A stretch of 64,000 bases of DNA from Astrothelium macrocarpum (GCA_021030915.1 JAGEMR010000006.1:62001-126000); one strand, 5' to 3'; positions 23,559 through 34,467 are shown, counted from the stretch's first letter. A program made the numbers and translations. Notes: a model not told the origin generated them from the sequence alone.

Positions 23559-24682
23559 ATGACAACTACCAACATCATGAGACTGCTGTCAGCTTTTGTC
23601 TTTCTCCTGCTGGGGCAGATGCTTAGCGCACTGCCTCTCCAGCGACGTGGCCTTGTACCTAGTCTTTCAGGTGGACCTGTTGTCATGGGAGCAGGTATGT
23701 ATCGTTGTCTCACGGAGAGGATAGGTAAAGATGATTTGCCTAACGATTTCAAGGAACTTATCCAAGATCCAATATGTTGTCAGACGGGTCCTTGATTGGC
23801 GTTTACACCCTAATTCAGGACGGCAACAATTGCCTTGAGGTTGTCCATTCTACTGACGGAGGTAACACGTGGGACCAAATTGGACAAGTCACCAGTGGCG
23901 CATCAGCCTCCCACGATATCGACAATCCATATATCCTGCAGCTTCCATCTGGCCGAGTGCTAACGGCGTTTCGCAACCACGACCTTGATAATGGCGTTTA
24001 TACCTTCTTCCGCATCACCATTTGCTACTCGGACGATAATGGTGCCACCTGGACCTTCCTCAGCACGCCTGCCTCGGACCCGGGACCTGTCAATGGTAAT
24101 TGGGAACCTTTCCTGCGCAACGCAGAAGATGGTTCACTGCAGCTTTATTACTCGCGCGAGAACAATGCAAACGATCAGGATATCCTCATGCGCACCTCCA
24201 CTGACGGTGGCAATACTTGGTCGACAGCGAACGATATTGTTGGTGAGAATCTAGCAACGACACGCGACGGCATGTTCGGCGTCGCAACTGCAAATGGGCC
24301 GAACCTAGTTGGTGTATTTGAGCAAGAGACGAGTGGCGGGCAGTTCACGATCGGGTCGGTCACTAGCCCAGACGACGGCAACACCTGGGTTAATAGCCAG
24401 ACCATCTTCGTGCCCTCCGTGGGTAACGCCAATGCGAATGCGCCACAGGTGGTCAACGTTGGTGGTACGTTGGTGACAAGCGTACAGACTGATGAAGATG
24501 ACCCAGGCAATGTCGCTGCAAAGATCATCACTAGTGGCGACGGAGGTAATATCTGGGGTAACAAGTTCACTTTTAGTCCAGCCATTAGTCATTGGCCCGG
24601 ATTGGTTACACTTGACAACAATGATCTACTTGGGCTGGCGGATGATGGAGGAGCAAAATCGCAGAAGATCACTCTCAACTAG
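23559..24682 (+). CDS. Secreted BNR/Asp-box repeat protein (sialidase-superfamily beta-propeller)
   Basis: Predicted extracellular beta-propeller of the sialidase/GH93-like fold; the substrate cannot be told from sequence alone. Two exons, 23559-23694 and 23754-24682, give 354 residues. A signal peptide covers about residues 1-25 (MRLLSAFVFLLLGQMLSALP) and a dibasic LQRR follows. At least five Asp-box motifs (S-x-D-x-G-x-x-W type) are visible: STDGGNTW twice, SDDNGATW, SPDDGNTW and SGDGGNIW. Further fungal family blocks are DIDNPYILQLPSGRVLTAFR, PGPVNGNWEPFLRN and ATTRDGMFGVA. The ATG at 23577 is an alternative start, six codons later. It could act on arabinan or on other plant or microbial glycans. 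Confidence 0.88.
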
Positions 24683-25950
24683 ATCACGCTGGAGATGGCC
24701 GATGTTGAGTCGAACAGACTGTTAATGATATGGGCGAAAAAGGGTTTGGATTCGTTGTATATATGATCGGTCGTAGTCATTAATGATATGAACATTGCAT
24801 GGCAATTAATCGAGGACATGAACACTCAAAGTAGAACGTAGCTACGCTGGAATCGAGTGGTTTGTAATACAGTACCGCGTCCTGGTATAGAATTACACAC
24901 TCTGAGGCCACTCGAGACGATAAGTTAGATCTAAACCAATAGTCTTTCCTCGAACTCCTCGTAGCATCCACGAACTGTGTACACTTACTACTCATCGCTC
25001 GTTGTCATCCAACCAAGTCGGTATAGCCTTCACAGAACCCACTGCTGGACATCACTCGGCGGTACGGACGGAGAGACTGTAATGCAGCTAAAATACGGAT
25101 TGTGCCGCACGATGCATACTGCTCAAAAATTCGTTATAGTCGATATGCATTGTACGCGCGGTCCATGAACGGACAAGGAGTATTCTGGGGTGCAGAATAC
25201 GTACCACAATGCCGGCGTAACCTTAAAAAAACTTTGAAGAGACGTCTTGTTAGAATGATAACTTTGAGAAGATTTTTTGTAAATCAGGGTTGATCCAGCG
25301 TTCTCGATTCCTGGGATACCATGAGGGTTCCCAAACAAGTAAAGACCAGGCATTGGCCGGTCGTCCATCGAAGACGAATTTGGCTTGCCGCGTATACTGT
25401 AGACAGCCTGGACTCGATCCAGAAAGAATTAGTTTCCCCTCATTGATTTGTATTGGTTTAGAAGAAAAGGCTTGTAAGGTTACAGATGCGTCTAGAATAT
25501 GTCGAAGAGAAAGTACGGTAATCCGAACGCAAGCCAGTATAAGTCTTTGCATAACATTTTTCAATAATTCCAGCCGTGTAACAAAGACGTCCACTCTATC
25601 ATGGCTGTTCAAGACTAAGAGAAGTGAATTGATAGATGCTCACAATCCATCACGGTGAGTGCAAGTCTTCAAGAAGAGATGAAAGGAATTAAAATTTTAA
25701 GTAGTTTTATTCTGCAACTGACATGAGATAAGCCCAAATTGGAAAAGATAAGCAGTCGAATCCCAAGAAGCCCTAGATCGCTATGATAGGATCAGACCAG
25801 AGCAGTGATCTTATCATCAACATTGACATATTGTCAACAGTGTCTAATTTTTCGGTAGAAAAACTGGTATTGTCACTACCTACATGCTGTTCACGCTAAC
25901 GACCAACGGCCGTAATAGCCCTGATTTGCCCCGCAAACACATGGAGCTAT
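24683..25950. other. Intergenic between BNR gene and lysozyme (convergent)
   Basis: This 1.27 kb stretch lies between the 3' ends of two convergent genes, longer than their UTRs need. Overlapping open frames on both strands at 25250-25660 match nothing I recognise and have no intron logic. It may be a gene relic, but nothing supports an identity. Confidence 0.45.
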
Positions 25951-26760
25951 CTAACCGGTTGCAAGATTCGTCAGGTCAGTTTCGTCTCCATTGAACGAGT
26001 CTGAATCTCCTCCGTTGGTATTGCTATCAGCGTACTGCCAGATAGTCTGGTAGGGCCATCCTCCAGGAATGGTCCCAATCTCACTGTTCCAACTTGCCAG
26101 ATCCAACGGACAAGTCTGAGAAAACGCGGTACTGTCTCTAGTACACTCAGACCACCAGCTGGGATTAAAATACAAGATTGGATATCGCCCTGTGGCATCG
26201 TAATAGGTATCAACGAAATCCTGGATCCAGTCCACCATCTCAGAGGTGGATAGACCATCGCAGTCGCTGACTTCAAGATCGAGCATGCCGGGGAGAGTTA
26301 TTCCATCATCTGACCAACCTCCGCCATTGTCGAGGAAATAGTTGGCCTGGGCGGAGCCGGAGCTCGATCCTGGTTGGGCGTAGTGGTAGCCTCCGCGAAT
26401 AAAGCCAGCATTTGTAGCGTCGGTATACTGGTCGGAAAACTAACAAATGGTAAGTTGACATACTTTAGCTATCCTCAGAGAGTTTCGGGGCAGTGGTGTC
26501 ACGGCAACTATGGCACGTTTGTGACTTCTCTGAACAAAGACACGACTTACACTTGGAGAGACGTAGTCTGTTGATTGAGTGGCTTTGATCAACACGAAAC
26601 GTAGGCCTCCGCTGTATGCTGATTCGAAGTCGACATTAGGTTGGTAGTCGGATACATCGAAGCCTTGGACCGAGCTACGCTTGCTTAAGTCTTTTGACGG
26701 GAGTGCAAGAGCTACAGAGAGCGAGGCGACAGCGGTACAGAACGTAATGGAGAGTTTCAT
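25951..26760 (-). CDS. Secreted GH25 lysozyme (Chalaropsis type)
   Basis: Predicted N-acetylmuramidase that cleaves bacterial peptidoglycan. Two minus-strand exons, 26760-26551 and 26439-25951, give 232 residues. The signal peptide is about MKLSITFCTAVASLSVALA, followed by a pro-segment ending in Lys-Arg. GFDVSDYQPNVDF holds the N-terminal catalytic-site Asp, and MLDLEVSDC holds the Asp-x-Glu pair, which carries the acid/base Glu of GH25. RFVLIKATQSTDYVSPSF, GGYHYAQPG, YPILYFNPSWWSEC and IPGGWPYQTIWQYAD complete the barrel; the terminal FNGDETDL is also typical. GH25 enzymes are best known from bacteria and phages, and fungal copies are patchy. Confidence 0.93.
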
Positions 26761-27853
26761 CTTGTATTGAATCTCAGTATTGCAAATATACCAAAGAGAT
26801 CGCGGCGTGCAAGATTGTTGATGGCAGACTGTACAAGGGATACGAGATGCATTGGAGGACTTCTTATAGACGCGTTCTCCTATGTCTGAGGTAGCATCGT
26901 GGCCTGCTGGAGTAGATCGCTGTAAACATGTTAGGAATCATCTCCGTAACAGACACTCACTATTGCTGCACTGCTCTTTTTAGCTATGAGTAGTAGTCTG
27001 AAATGTTGGCCCAATATCGATGGGTTTCGATGTAACGGGTTGAGCAAGACGGTCTTCCATTCGCTGACCCATCGATAAGAAAGTGTGCGTGCTTCACTAT
27101 GATCAACGTCGAGATAAATGATCAACAGCTAGGCGAGAGATAGACGCGAAATTACTCCATATGTAGAAGGCGGATGAAGGAAGCGAGGTTTGCTCCACCC
27201 ACAGTTCGTCAGTGCTAGAGCACAAGGGGCGAAATTAGTTCCTAGTCGAGCGCCAAAAGCAAATATGTGGGGTGGCGGCTGAAGCTTGGATGTTCTTCCT
27301 TTTCATCACAACCCCTATTATTGAGAACGAATGGATGATATGATGGAATTTAAAAGCCATGGCAAGTGGGAGCGGCTCGACAAGCCCCTGCCATGGACCA
27401 CGATACTAACAGTGAACTTGGCTAATGGCATCTATTATCACCTCCCGTCTTCACGCCCCATCAAGTAAACTTTGGTGAGCTTAGTCATTCGAACCTACTT
27501 CAATCACGTCAAAGCTTCCAAGGCCAACAAGTTGTGTCCGTAGGTACGGAAAATACACAAGGCTACACTTGCGACCATGCTCTGAGTGATCGTATCTTCG
27601 GAATCCCCGCAAGTTGTTGAGGTCCATGCCGACGCCAGCCCAAGAAATAAAATCCTTCATTGAAATCGCTTTGATTGCGTCCATAGCGCTTAGAACGTCT
27701 CAACAGGCCAAATTGAATTCGGAATGATCTAGATTAGTGTTGCGTGAAGAGGTGTTCCTTCTGGTCCGCCCGTATTCGTTACTTATTTGTCAACGAAATA
27801 CCTTGTTAGGACTACTAGCCTCACCTGAGAATACACATATTTTCATATGTTCC

Positions 27854-27871
27854 ACCACACTCATGTGTGGT
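27854..27871. other. Perfect 7-bp hairpin
   Basis: ACCACAC at 27854-27860, loop TCAT, then GTGTGGT at 27865-27871. It sits in an AT-rich intergenic stretch. Function unknown. Confidence 0.5.
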
Positions 27872-27976
27872 AGTCCATTTCATTAAATTCCGTTCCTGTT
27901 TATCTAGACTTCAATAACATATCTGAATCGTGGTTGTGTATCAAATAAAGGGATCGAATATTAAAATCTGATGGGG

Positions 27977-28001
27977 GAAAAGAAAAAGAAAGAAAGAAAG
28001 G
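27977..28001. repeat. Purine microsatellite (AAAG)n
   Basis: An A/G-only run, GAAA-type units, about 290 bp upstream of the HET-like start codon. Confidence 0.8.
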
Positions 28002-28288
28002 TTTTCACGGCCTTACCACGGGGAAGAACATGATTGATTGGGCGGCCGTGGCCCTTGAGCGTCGCGACCGCCGCGCCCAACTTGCTATCCCGCAGCCTGA
28101 CCGCGCTGTTGTGTGAGCCTGATGCGAGCCGCACGCGTAACAGAAAATTCCGTAAGCTCTCTAACCGGTTTCTCTCCATTTGACTTGTCCCAAGTCCCCA
28201 GTAGCCATGGATTTACGCAATCTCTGCGGCATCAAGTCAACTAGTCGATCGCTGCGATACGAATCGAACATTGCCTGGATTTCCAAAA

Positions 28289-30766
28289 ATGCGATCTTTG
28301 AATACCGGTCCTTACACTTTCACTCCCGATCGTGTTCGGCAAATATTGCGAGACAACCTATATGACGACCGGCGACATGAGAAAGCGATATTCGAATGTA
28401 CCAAGACAGCTATTGATCATAGTCCTGGTGGTCCTACCATAAATTATAATCTACAAGCCAGAAAGTTGAGAGCAGCGGAATGGGTACGCAATTACCGTTT
28501 ACAAGTCGCAGATCCAGGAAACCCCCTTTTGCGCCTCGATAGCGAGTTTTCAAAGCTTTTAAAGTGTTTTTTCACGTTGAAGAAACCCGAGGATGAGGAT
28601 GTGAAGGTCCGCCGTGCTTGTCATTTACTTTCTAGGCTTCCAGAGCTACCCCCCGAGTTCGACGAACTGCCTCAAGGAATTCTAGATTCCTTAGATGAGC
28701 GCCATTTCATAAGCCAAATAAAACATGCAGGTCACCAAATATGGAGCAATCTTCAGGTCGTTCCTTTTGTTAGCACAAACGTAGTCTGCGTGGCTTTGAT
28801 AATTGTGCTCGACACCAATGCAGCATCGGGACTTCATGTATACGTAAGCACGATCTCTGAACTTCTGCAAAGCCTCTGTGAAGTTTCGGAACACGATAAA
28901 GATCTGCAGCAGCAGTTTCTTGTCAAAGCTTTTCTGTGGTCTGCTTGGCAGCGATCCATAATTCTCTATTTGTCTTGCGCACTTCGTATACAGATGCGCG
29001 ATGGATATCGGTTGGGCTTTGCATATGAGCACTCGTTGCGACCTCCTCCTCTTTCTCCCAAACTCGGCGTGGAAATGCCTGGCTACTTGTGCAGGTGGGC
29101 ATACGAACTTCTTCGGACCGACCCGTCCGCTGTTGGAGCAGATTTGAGACGCTTTCATGAGCGGTACAGGTCGCTGTACGCTCATCGGCTACCGCGCTGC
29201 TGTGCCAACAATGCGGGTCTCTCTACTCCTTGCAATGGTAAAGCCGCTGAAAATTGTGGAAGGTTTATAGGCATGGTGATAGAAGATCAATCGACGCACA
29301 CTCCATCTTGCGCGAAATCTTGCCCGCGATTGTACTGGGATGAATCTTCCTTCAAAAACGTCAATGGCGCACGGGCAGTTTCAATCAACGAAGAAGTAAG
29401 TGACGGTCATCTGAGGTATGTTTTAGCATCAAATCGCACCATGGCAATCTCCCACGTCTGGAGCCACGGCCAGGGACGTAGACCTGAAGAAGGAACTACA
29501 GGTTTCAATGCCTGCCTGCACAATCGGTACTGCTCACTGGCTCGATCCACAGGATGTGATTCATATTGGATGGACACGCCCTGCATTCCTGGACTTCATA
29601 AGAATATCGCGTTAAGAAGAGAAGCAATCGATAAGATTAACGAAGTCTTTTCTACGAGCAGAATCACCCTTATTTGCGATAGAGATCTTATGGAAATTGA
29701 TGTCAGCAACCTGACGCTGGAACTTCAGGAGTCCATCCTCACCGCCTTCCTTGTCTGCGATTGGAATGTTAGAGCCTGGACACTCTTGGAAGCTATGCGA
29801 GGTACGGGTAAACTCTACCTTCTTTTCAAAGACGAGAAGATCCTTTCATTTACCCAAATCTTGAAAACTGTCTATAACGAAGGGAGTATGGATATAGCCA
29901 TCTTGTTTTCAGAAGCACCGCACCTCCTCCCGCGCCGGCCGGTCCTCCATAATGAAACAACATTCGAGAATATCGCTGTCGAAAGAGCTGCTTACCTACT
30001 CAGTCACCGCTATGCTACACGAAAAGACGATGAAGTGGTCATTTGGAGCCTGCTGTGCAATGAGAAAGCTTGTCATTCAGCGGAGGAGTTCTGGCGCGGT
30101 CAAGTGAATTCAAAAAAGTCCATCAGCACTGGCTTTCTCATGTCGAGTGTACCGCGCATGAAGGAATGTCCGGGCTTGTCGTGGACTCCGGTGCGGCCTG
30201 ATCTTCGGGAGGCATTGAGACATTTTGAGGGGAAATCTTTGTCGTCATCCTCTGGCTTCTCTGGCTTCTCTGCCTTTGATGGACAGGGTTCGGAGCGCGG
30301 TGTCATCGACACTGACGGGCTCTACGCACAATGGCTAGTCCATTTTATTCGACTTCCTGGTTTTCGATTCGATGGTCGAGCGTACCATCACAATCTTGCC
30401 GGGCCCGATCGGATTCGAAACGGCCGATATCGTAGTAAACTACGTCCCAATACGACCAGCAAGATCACAGACGGATTCTGGGATCATGTCACATCGCGTC
30501 TCAGAAAACGTGGCACGGTCGGGCAGATTAAAAAAATTGCAGATACGTATCTGCGAGGGCACCAGGTAGGGGCTTTGTTGCGGCCGACAACCCTGATGCA
30601 AGGGGACATCGCATTCGATTATAGAGGTAGCGCGAACGGTCCTCTCATAGCAGTCATTGGATCCAACGATGGGGGGTTGACGTGGTGTTGGAAAGGAATT
30701 TATGAATGGATCGAAGAAGAAGAATCTTTACCCATCTTTTACCTTCAAAATATACACCTCGTCTAA
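28289..30766 (+). CDS. Intronless HET-domain-like protein (heterokaryon-incompatibility type)
   Basis: One uninterrupted frame gives 825 residues; the frame begins 18 nt earlier with TTG, so the first ATG (28289) was used. From about residue 385 it carries a HET-like core: MAISHVWSHGQG (the SHxW motif), ARSTGCDSYWMDTPCIPG (the W-hydrophobic-D-T-x-C-I motif), REAIDKINEVFSTSRITLIC and DWNVRAWTLLEAMRG (R-x-W-T-L-x-E). HET domains trigger cell death when unlike strains fuse, and related genes act in innate-type responses. Before the core, residues about 305-355 hold a cluster of eight to nine Cys that could bind metal. N- and C-terminal parts are not recognised. No signal peptide or membrane span is evident. 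It sits beside a transposon and a decayed HET gene. The role in incompatibility is inferred from family only. Confidence 0.85.
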   Translation: MRSLNTGPYTFTPDRVRQILRDNLYDDRRHEKAIFECTKTAIDHSPGGPTINYNLQARKLRAAEWVRNYRLQVADPGNPLLRLDSEFSKLLKCFFTLKKPEDEDVKVRRACHLLSRLPELPPEFDELPQGILDSLDERHFISQIKHAGHQIWSNLQVVPFVSTNVVCVALIIVLDTNAASGLHVYVSTISELLQSLCEVSEHDKDLQQQFLVKAFLWSAWQRSIILYLSCALRIQMRDGYRLGFAYEHSLRPPPLSPKLGVEMPGYLCRWAYELLRTDPSAVGADLRRFHERYRSLYAHRLPRCCANNAGLSTPCNGKAAENCGRFIGMVIEDQSTHTPSCAKSCPRLYWDESSFKNVNGARAVSINEEVSDGHLRYVLASNRTMAISHVWSHGQGRRPEEGTTGFNACLHNRYCSLARSTGCDSYWMDTPCIPGLHKNIALRREAIDKINEVFSTSRITLICDRDLMEIDVSNLTLELQESILTAFLVCDWNVRAWTLLEAMRGTGKLYLLFKDEKILSFTQILKTVYNEGSMDIAILFSEAPHLLPRRPVLHNETTFENIAVERAAYLLSHRYATRKDDEVVIWSLLCNEKACHSAEEFWRGQVNSKKSISTGFLMSSVPRMKECPGLSWTPVRPDLREALRHFEGKSLSSSSGFSGFSAFDGQGSERGVIDTDGLYAQWLVHFIRLPGFRFDGRAYHHNLAGPDRIRNGRYRSKLRPNTTSKITDGFWDHVTSRLRKRGTVGQIKKIADTYLRGHQVGALLRPTTLMQGDIAFDYRGSANGPLIAVIGSNDGGLTWCWKGIYEWIEEEESLPIFYLQNIHLV

Positions 30767-32014
30767 GTATTGCAGCTAGAAACCAGCCTTGTAAGTCGCG
30801 CGGTTTCAGCCACCCCATATCTTAATAACAACGCCTTCACTTCATCCAGATCTCATCCATTTGTGCAGAAGCGCAAGTGAAGCAGGAGTGGAGCGAGTTG
30901 AGAGGCTGGATGGATAGCGTTTGTAAGACAAAGCGCCTGTAACGTTGTTGATAACCGGGACATATCTGATCAACTTCAATACATGTATAGCATTTGGAAG
31001 TTCAGATCAGATCGTCCAATGCCACCAGCGTCTTTTTATGCCATTTCATGGGGACACTTGCAAATATGTACGACCAGACGACTCAAATGAGGATCTAATG
31101 GTCTTCAAGCTTATTTGTTAGCAATTAGATGATGTAGCTGCTGCGTTCCAACTTCGTTATTCGCTTTCCGAGGTTAAGGTAGCTGGAAAATCTGAAAAAT
31201 CGGGAGATTTTTAAGTGCTTCTGGTTTCATGGTCAATTTGGCGTCCAAGCGATGTTGAAACTTACGTACCTTGGAGATATATATGAATGAACACAGTCGT
31301 CCGAAAGAACTGCTTTGACATATCCCAGGATAGGTATAAAGTAAGGATCGCAGGACCATCGGCTGTTATGACAAGCCTTCACTCCTGAGATTTGAGGAAA
31401 ATGATGAGAACTGCGCTAAGATGCACAAATTTGTGCGGATGGCAGTGGCAAGCACGGTCAAGCTGAAAGAAGCTCCTTAAGCAAAAAGCACTATATTTTT
31501 CTCGAATCAATGCTCGAACGTACCTACCTAGGCACCAATGAGCTGCTACACGTACGAAGTATGACGTATTGCGGGACAGATCATGTTACAGTTGGCGTTG
31601 ACATGCTTTGCAGCGTCGACCCGGTAACGTCACCCAAAGGATCTTTGTCGTTTACCCGCGGTAATGCTCGATCTCACCATGTCAATGGCTTGCAGATTCC
31701 GAATTGGATGCATTTATTTGTAACGCATTCAACTAGGGGGCATCAGAGGCGATGAGAGAGAGGAATTTTTATGTGAAAGGGCCAACGACACACTAACGAG
31801 ACGCATCAGATGAACGGCTTGCTGCCGACGACGGCACAGGCAACTTTACCTAGAAAGGCAGCAACGATGCATTCAGATCGATGACCGAGAGAGCTGAATC
31901 ATGCTCCGGGTTGCGCTGCAAAACGCAGTGAGGATTCTGACCCCCACCAAATCTTAAACTAGAATGGTGGGGGCAATAGGGGGTGAACCTAGCATTACTA
32001 AGCAAGCGTACCTC
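30767..32014. other. Intergenic between HET-like gene and transposon
   Basis: This 1.25 kb region has no recognisable gene. An ATG frame of 81 codons at 31510-31755 has no known motif and is not called. A G/C-rich palindrome is listed separately. Confidence 0.5.
31941..31973. repeat. Short inverted repeat CCCCCACCA / TGGTGGGGG
   Basis: A perfect 9-bp stem (31941-31949 with 31965-31973) surrounds a 15-nt AT-rich loop, 40 bp left of the transposon end. It could be a hairpin, a terminator-like fold or the collapsed ends of a small element. Confidence 0.6.
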
Positions 32015-32052
32015 CGTCAGGGGGTGGACAGAATTGACGGGTCAACCTCCGA
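32015..32052 (+). repeat. Left terminal inverted repeat of the transposon
   Basis: Begins CGTCAGGGGGTGGACAG and matches the reverse complement of 33411-33448 at all 38 positions by direct comparison. The match ends just after CCTCCGA. Confidence 0.92.
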
Positions 32053-32083
32053 CCGCCGAAAATGCATTAATTTATTGAATTAA

Positions 32084-33351
32084 TTACCACACATGCGTAA
32101 ATATGCGCTGCCCACCATTTTTCGCTAGTATTTTGCATTTCTGTGATATGTCTGCGATACGCGCACGAATTTCTGCCATAATAATTTTGTCCCATTTCTG
32201 TTGTAATAATATTTTCGCGTCCAAATCCTCTATCCAATAATGACGCCGTATTCTTTACTTTAGAATGTTCCAAATAGATTCAATTGGATTCATATTTGGA
32301 CTTTCAGTTGGATGATCAAGACTGAGAATATCATGAATTCTTTTCATCTGTATTATCAGTCTATTTTCTTTCGTTCCATACGACGAATCATTATCCTTTT
32401 GAAAATAAAAATGATGAAAATATAAAACTGATTCTATATATTATTGATAATAAATATGAATATATTCAGATAAAATATTATCATAATATTATTTAATAAT
32501 GAATTTATTATTTAATGATTTCATTTTACGATTTTTAGATTATTCAATTTTTTATTGAATAATTTTCCATTTTAATTAAAAATCCGATTTATTCTTATTT
32601 GAATAAAATTTTGATCGAATATATGGATATTTTATATATTCATTCTCATAATTATAAAAAATGAGAGGCCCTTTTTTTCATCATGAAATCCATATTACGA
32701 AATGGAATTTATTACCCTCTCATGGAGGCCTTTTAAGAACGTTCTCAGATTCATATCACGTTCCTTTTTTACATAATATTATTGGCCGAATCTGCTTTTC
32801 AGAATCATAATATGCCTCGTCCGTCTATATCATAAAAATCCAGAAATTTTCAAAAAAATCATTAAAATATTTTTCAATATATTTGATTCTCTTTAATTTA
32901 TTTATTAATTTGATAATTTTAATATATTATATACGATAAAGATTAATATCATTTATTTCATTAATATGGTATTTGAATATACGAATGTTATAAAATTTAT
33001 TATGATGGTCGATTTGGACGTCAAAAGGAGCGCGACGAATGGGGTTCTTTGAGGACGAAGACAGTATATCAAAATCATCGTGAACTAATTTTGATATACG
33101 GCCAAATTTTTCTGAAATAGGACGAATCCTTTGATATATTTTTTGAAACATATCACGTCGTTCGCGGAACCATCTTTGACCTGTATTTTATAAAATGCCA
33201 TAATGCGTGAAAAAGTGCCTATCGGATTCATGACGCGATTTCTCATCGTAGGAATTAAAAATCGAATACGGGCAATAATATCAAATTCTTTACGTCTCGG
33301 CGAACAATTTGGTATACTTGGTCTATTCATACGACATGTGGAAGGCGCCAT
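32084..33351 (-). pseudogene. Decayed DDE transposase (Tc1/mariner, DDE_3 type)
   Basis: The C-terminal end is clear on the minus strand. SPNMNPIESIWNILK corresponds to the family block SPDLNPIE, with Asp changed to Asn. An in-frame TAA follows, then an RIRRHYW stretch and EIRARIADISQKCKILAKNG up to a stop at 32086-32084. Near the other end, 33351 begins a basic segment (PRRKEFDIIARIRFL) that fits an N-terminal helix-turn-helix. The middle has lost its frame to AT-rich sequence. The Asp-to-Asn change and CAA-to-TAA stop are the direction RIP would give. Confidence 0.8.
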
Positions 33352-33410
33352 AATTGAAATCAAAAATGAAGCTATTTTGTTATTTTGTTATGATTGAGAC
33401 GAATCGGAGT

Positions 33411-33448
33411 TCGGAGGTTGACCCGTCAATTCTGTCCACCCCCTGACG
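33411..33448 (-). repeat. Right terminal inverted repeat of the transposon
   Basis: Ends CTGTCCACCCCCTGACG, the reverse complement of the left end. CpA sites in both repeats are unmutated although the interior has lost most C and G. Confidence 0.92.
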
Positions 33449-34467
33449 CTCGAACTCGATTGTGACATAATCCGTGGAGTTTCGCGTTTCTTCCAGACTA
33501 CTCGGACGTTCACCAAATATCTGGTCTTTGCTTTGCTGCGATCAGATCAGCAAAGTTGCGAGATGCCTCTGGCCTATCGTTGCTACCTTTTTGTTGTTAC
33601 GGGTGGAGACGTGGAGACCGAGCGAAGCGAGCCGATGCTGCAGACAAAAATCTGCAAGTCTACGTGAGACACAACACCACCCGGTGCTTTTCGAAGCGAT
33701 ACACTGAATAATCCGATCTGCTGGCTTAGTCTTGGACAGCTCGAAAATCGACTGAGGGTGGGTGCTGCCCCGCACCTACAGTTTTCAATACTTGCTACAC
33801 AACTGCATTTTCAGCTATAGTATCAGCCCGGACCAGTCATGAGGACGAGAGTCTTGCTAATCTTCGGGCCTCAAAATAGTATGTTCGACAACGGGGCTCA
33901 GTCCGGTTATTGAGCCTTCGAAGCTATACCTCAGCGAAGTCTCGTTGGGATGGCTTTTCCATAGACCGGCCAGCATGTATCCATTGGCGCCGAGAGGTTG
34001 GATATTAGGTTTCTTTTGCCAGAGCAATGAACAGGGGTTTTTAGGGCTTTGCCATAATGGATAACCAACACTGAGGGAATCGCTTCTCCTTGTTGCCATC
34101 GAGGAAAACGGCACGGAACATGGACCATTTGCGACTATGTTGTACCCAAAAATGTATTCGCTCGTAAGTTTATGGGATAACATGCAGCTACCGTGCATGT
34201 GGAGCTCAGTGTCTCTATAGCATGACGTCGTTATACGTATCATAATCATGGAACTGTGCTGGAAAACAAACAATGTTTAGCCACCATCTCCTATTAATGT
34301 GTAGTTGGTACGACCCAGCTCTTCTGAGTAACAATTCAGACATTGTATACTTTTAACTCAGATGCAAATTGTCTTCTTCATGTTGTGTCGCTGATCAAAT
34401 ATTGAACATACAACTTAATTAACAGTTCGCCCCTCTTGATTCTATCACTACTAAACCTTCGATTGAT
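33449..34467. other. Intergenic between transposon and rhodopsin-like gene
   Basis: This 1.0 kb stretch contains open frames on both strands (33474-33775, 33857-34249) without recognisable domains. The minus-strand frame near 33860-34250 stays open for about 130 codons and could be the end of a lost gene, but no identity can be given. The promoter of the next gene should be at its right end. Confidence 0.45.

Larger units (their letters stand above)
26761..28288. other. Intergenic, lysozyme 5' side to HET-like gene
   Basis: This 1.5 kb divergent region should contain both promoters. A 67-codon ATG frame on the minus strand (27684-27481) has no recognisable domain and is not called. A purine microsatellite and a small hairpin are listed separately. 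Confidence 0.5.
32015..33448 (-). mobile_element. Tc1/mariner-type DNA transposon, AT-eroded (RIP-like)
   Basis: The 1434 bp element is bounded by perfect 38-bp terminal inverted repeats at 32015-32052 and 33411-33448. Inside, the sequence is extremely AT-rich (for example 32400-33000), in sharp contrast to both flanks. The minus strand still reads as a decayed transposase. The outer flanks share only CTC (32012-32014 and 33449-33451); the TA duplication expected for this superfamily is not adjacent to the repeats. AT erosion confined to a repeat is what repeat-induced point mutation does in Pezizomycotina, but this was not measured against other copies. It is presumably inactive. Confidence 0.88.

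Noticed and set aside
25123..25612. Minus-strand frames including a GLYLFGNPHGIPG stretch that faintly suggests an FAD enzyme
   Set aside because: Too short, no cofactor motif, no neighbouring exon in phase, and an overlapping plus-strand frame is equally open.
28271..28288. Earlier start of the HET-like frame
   Set aside because: The frame begins there with TTG; the first ATG is at 28289.
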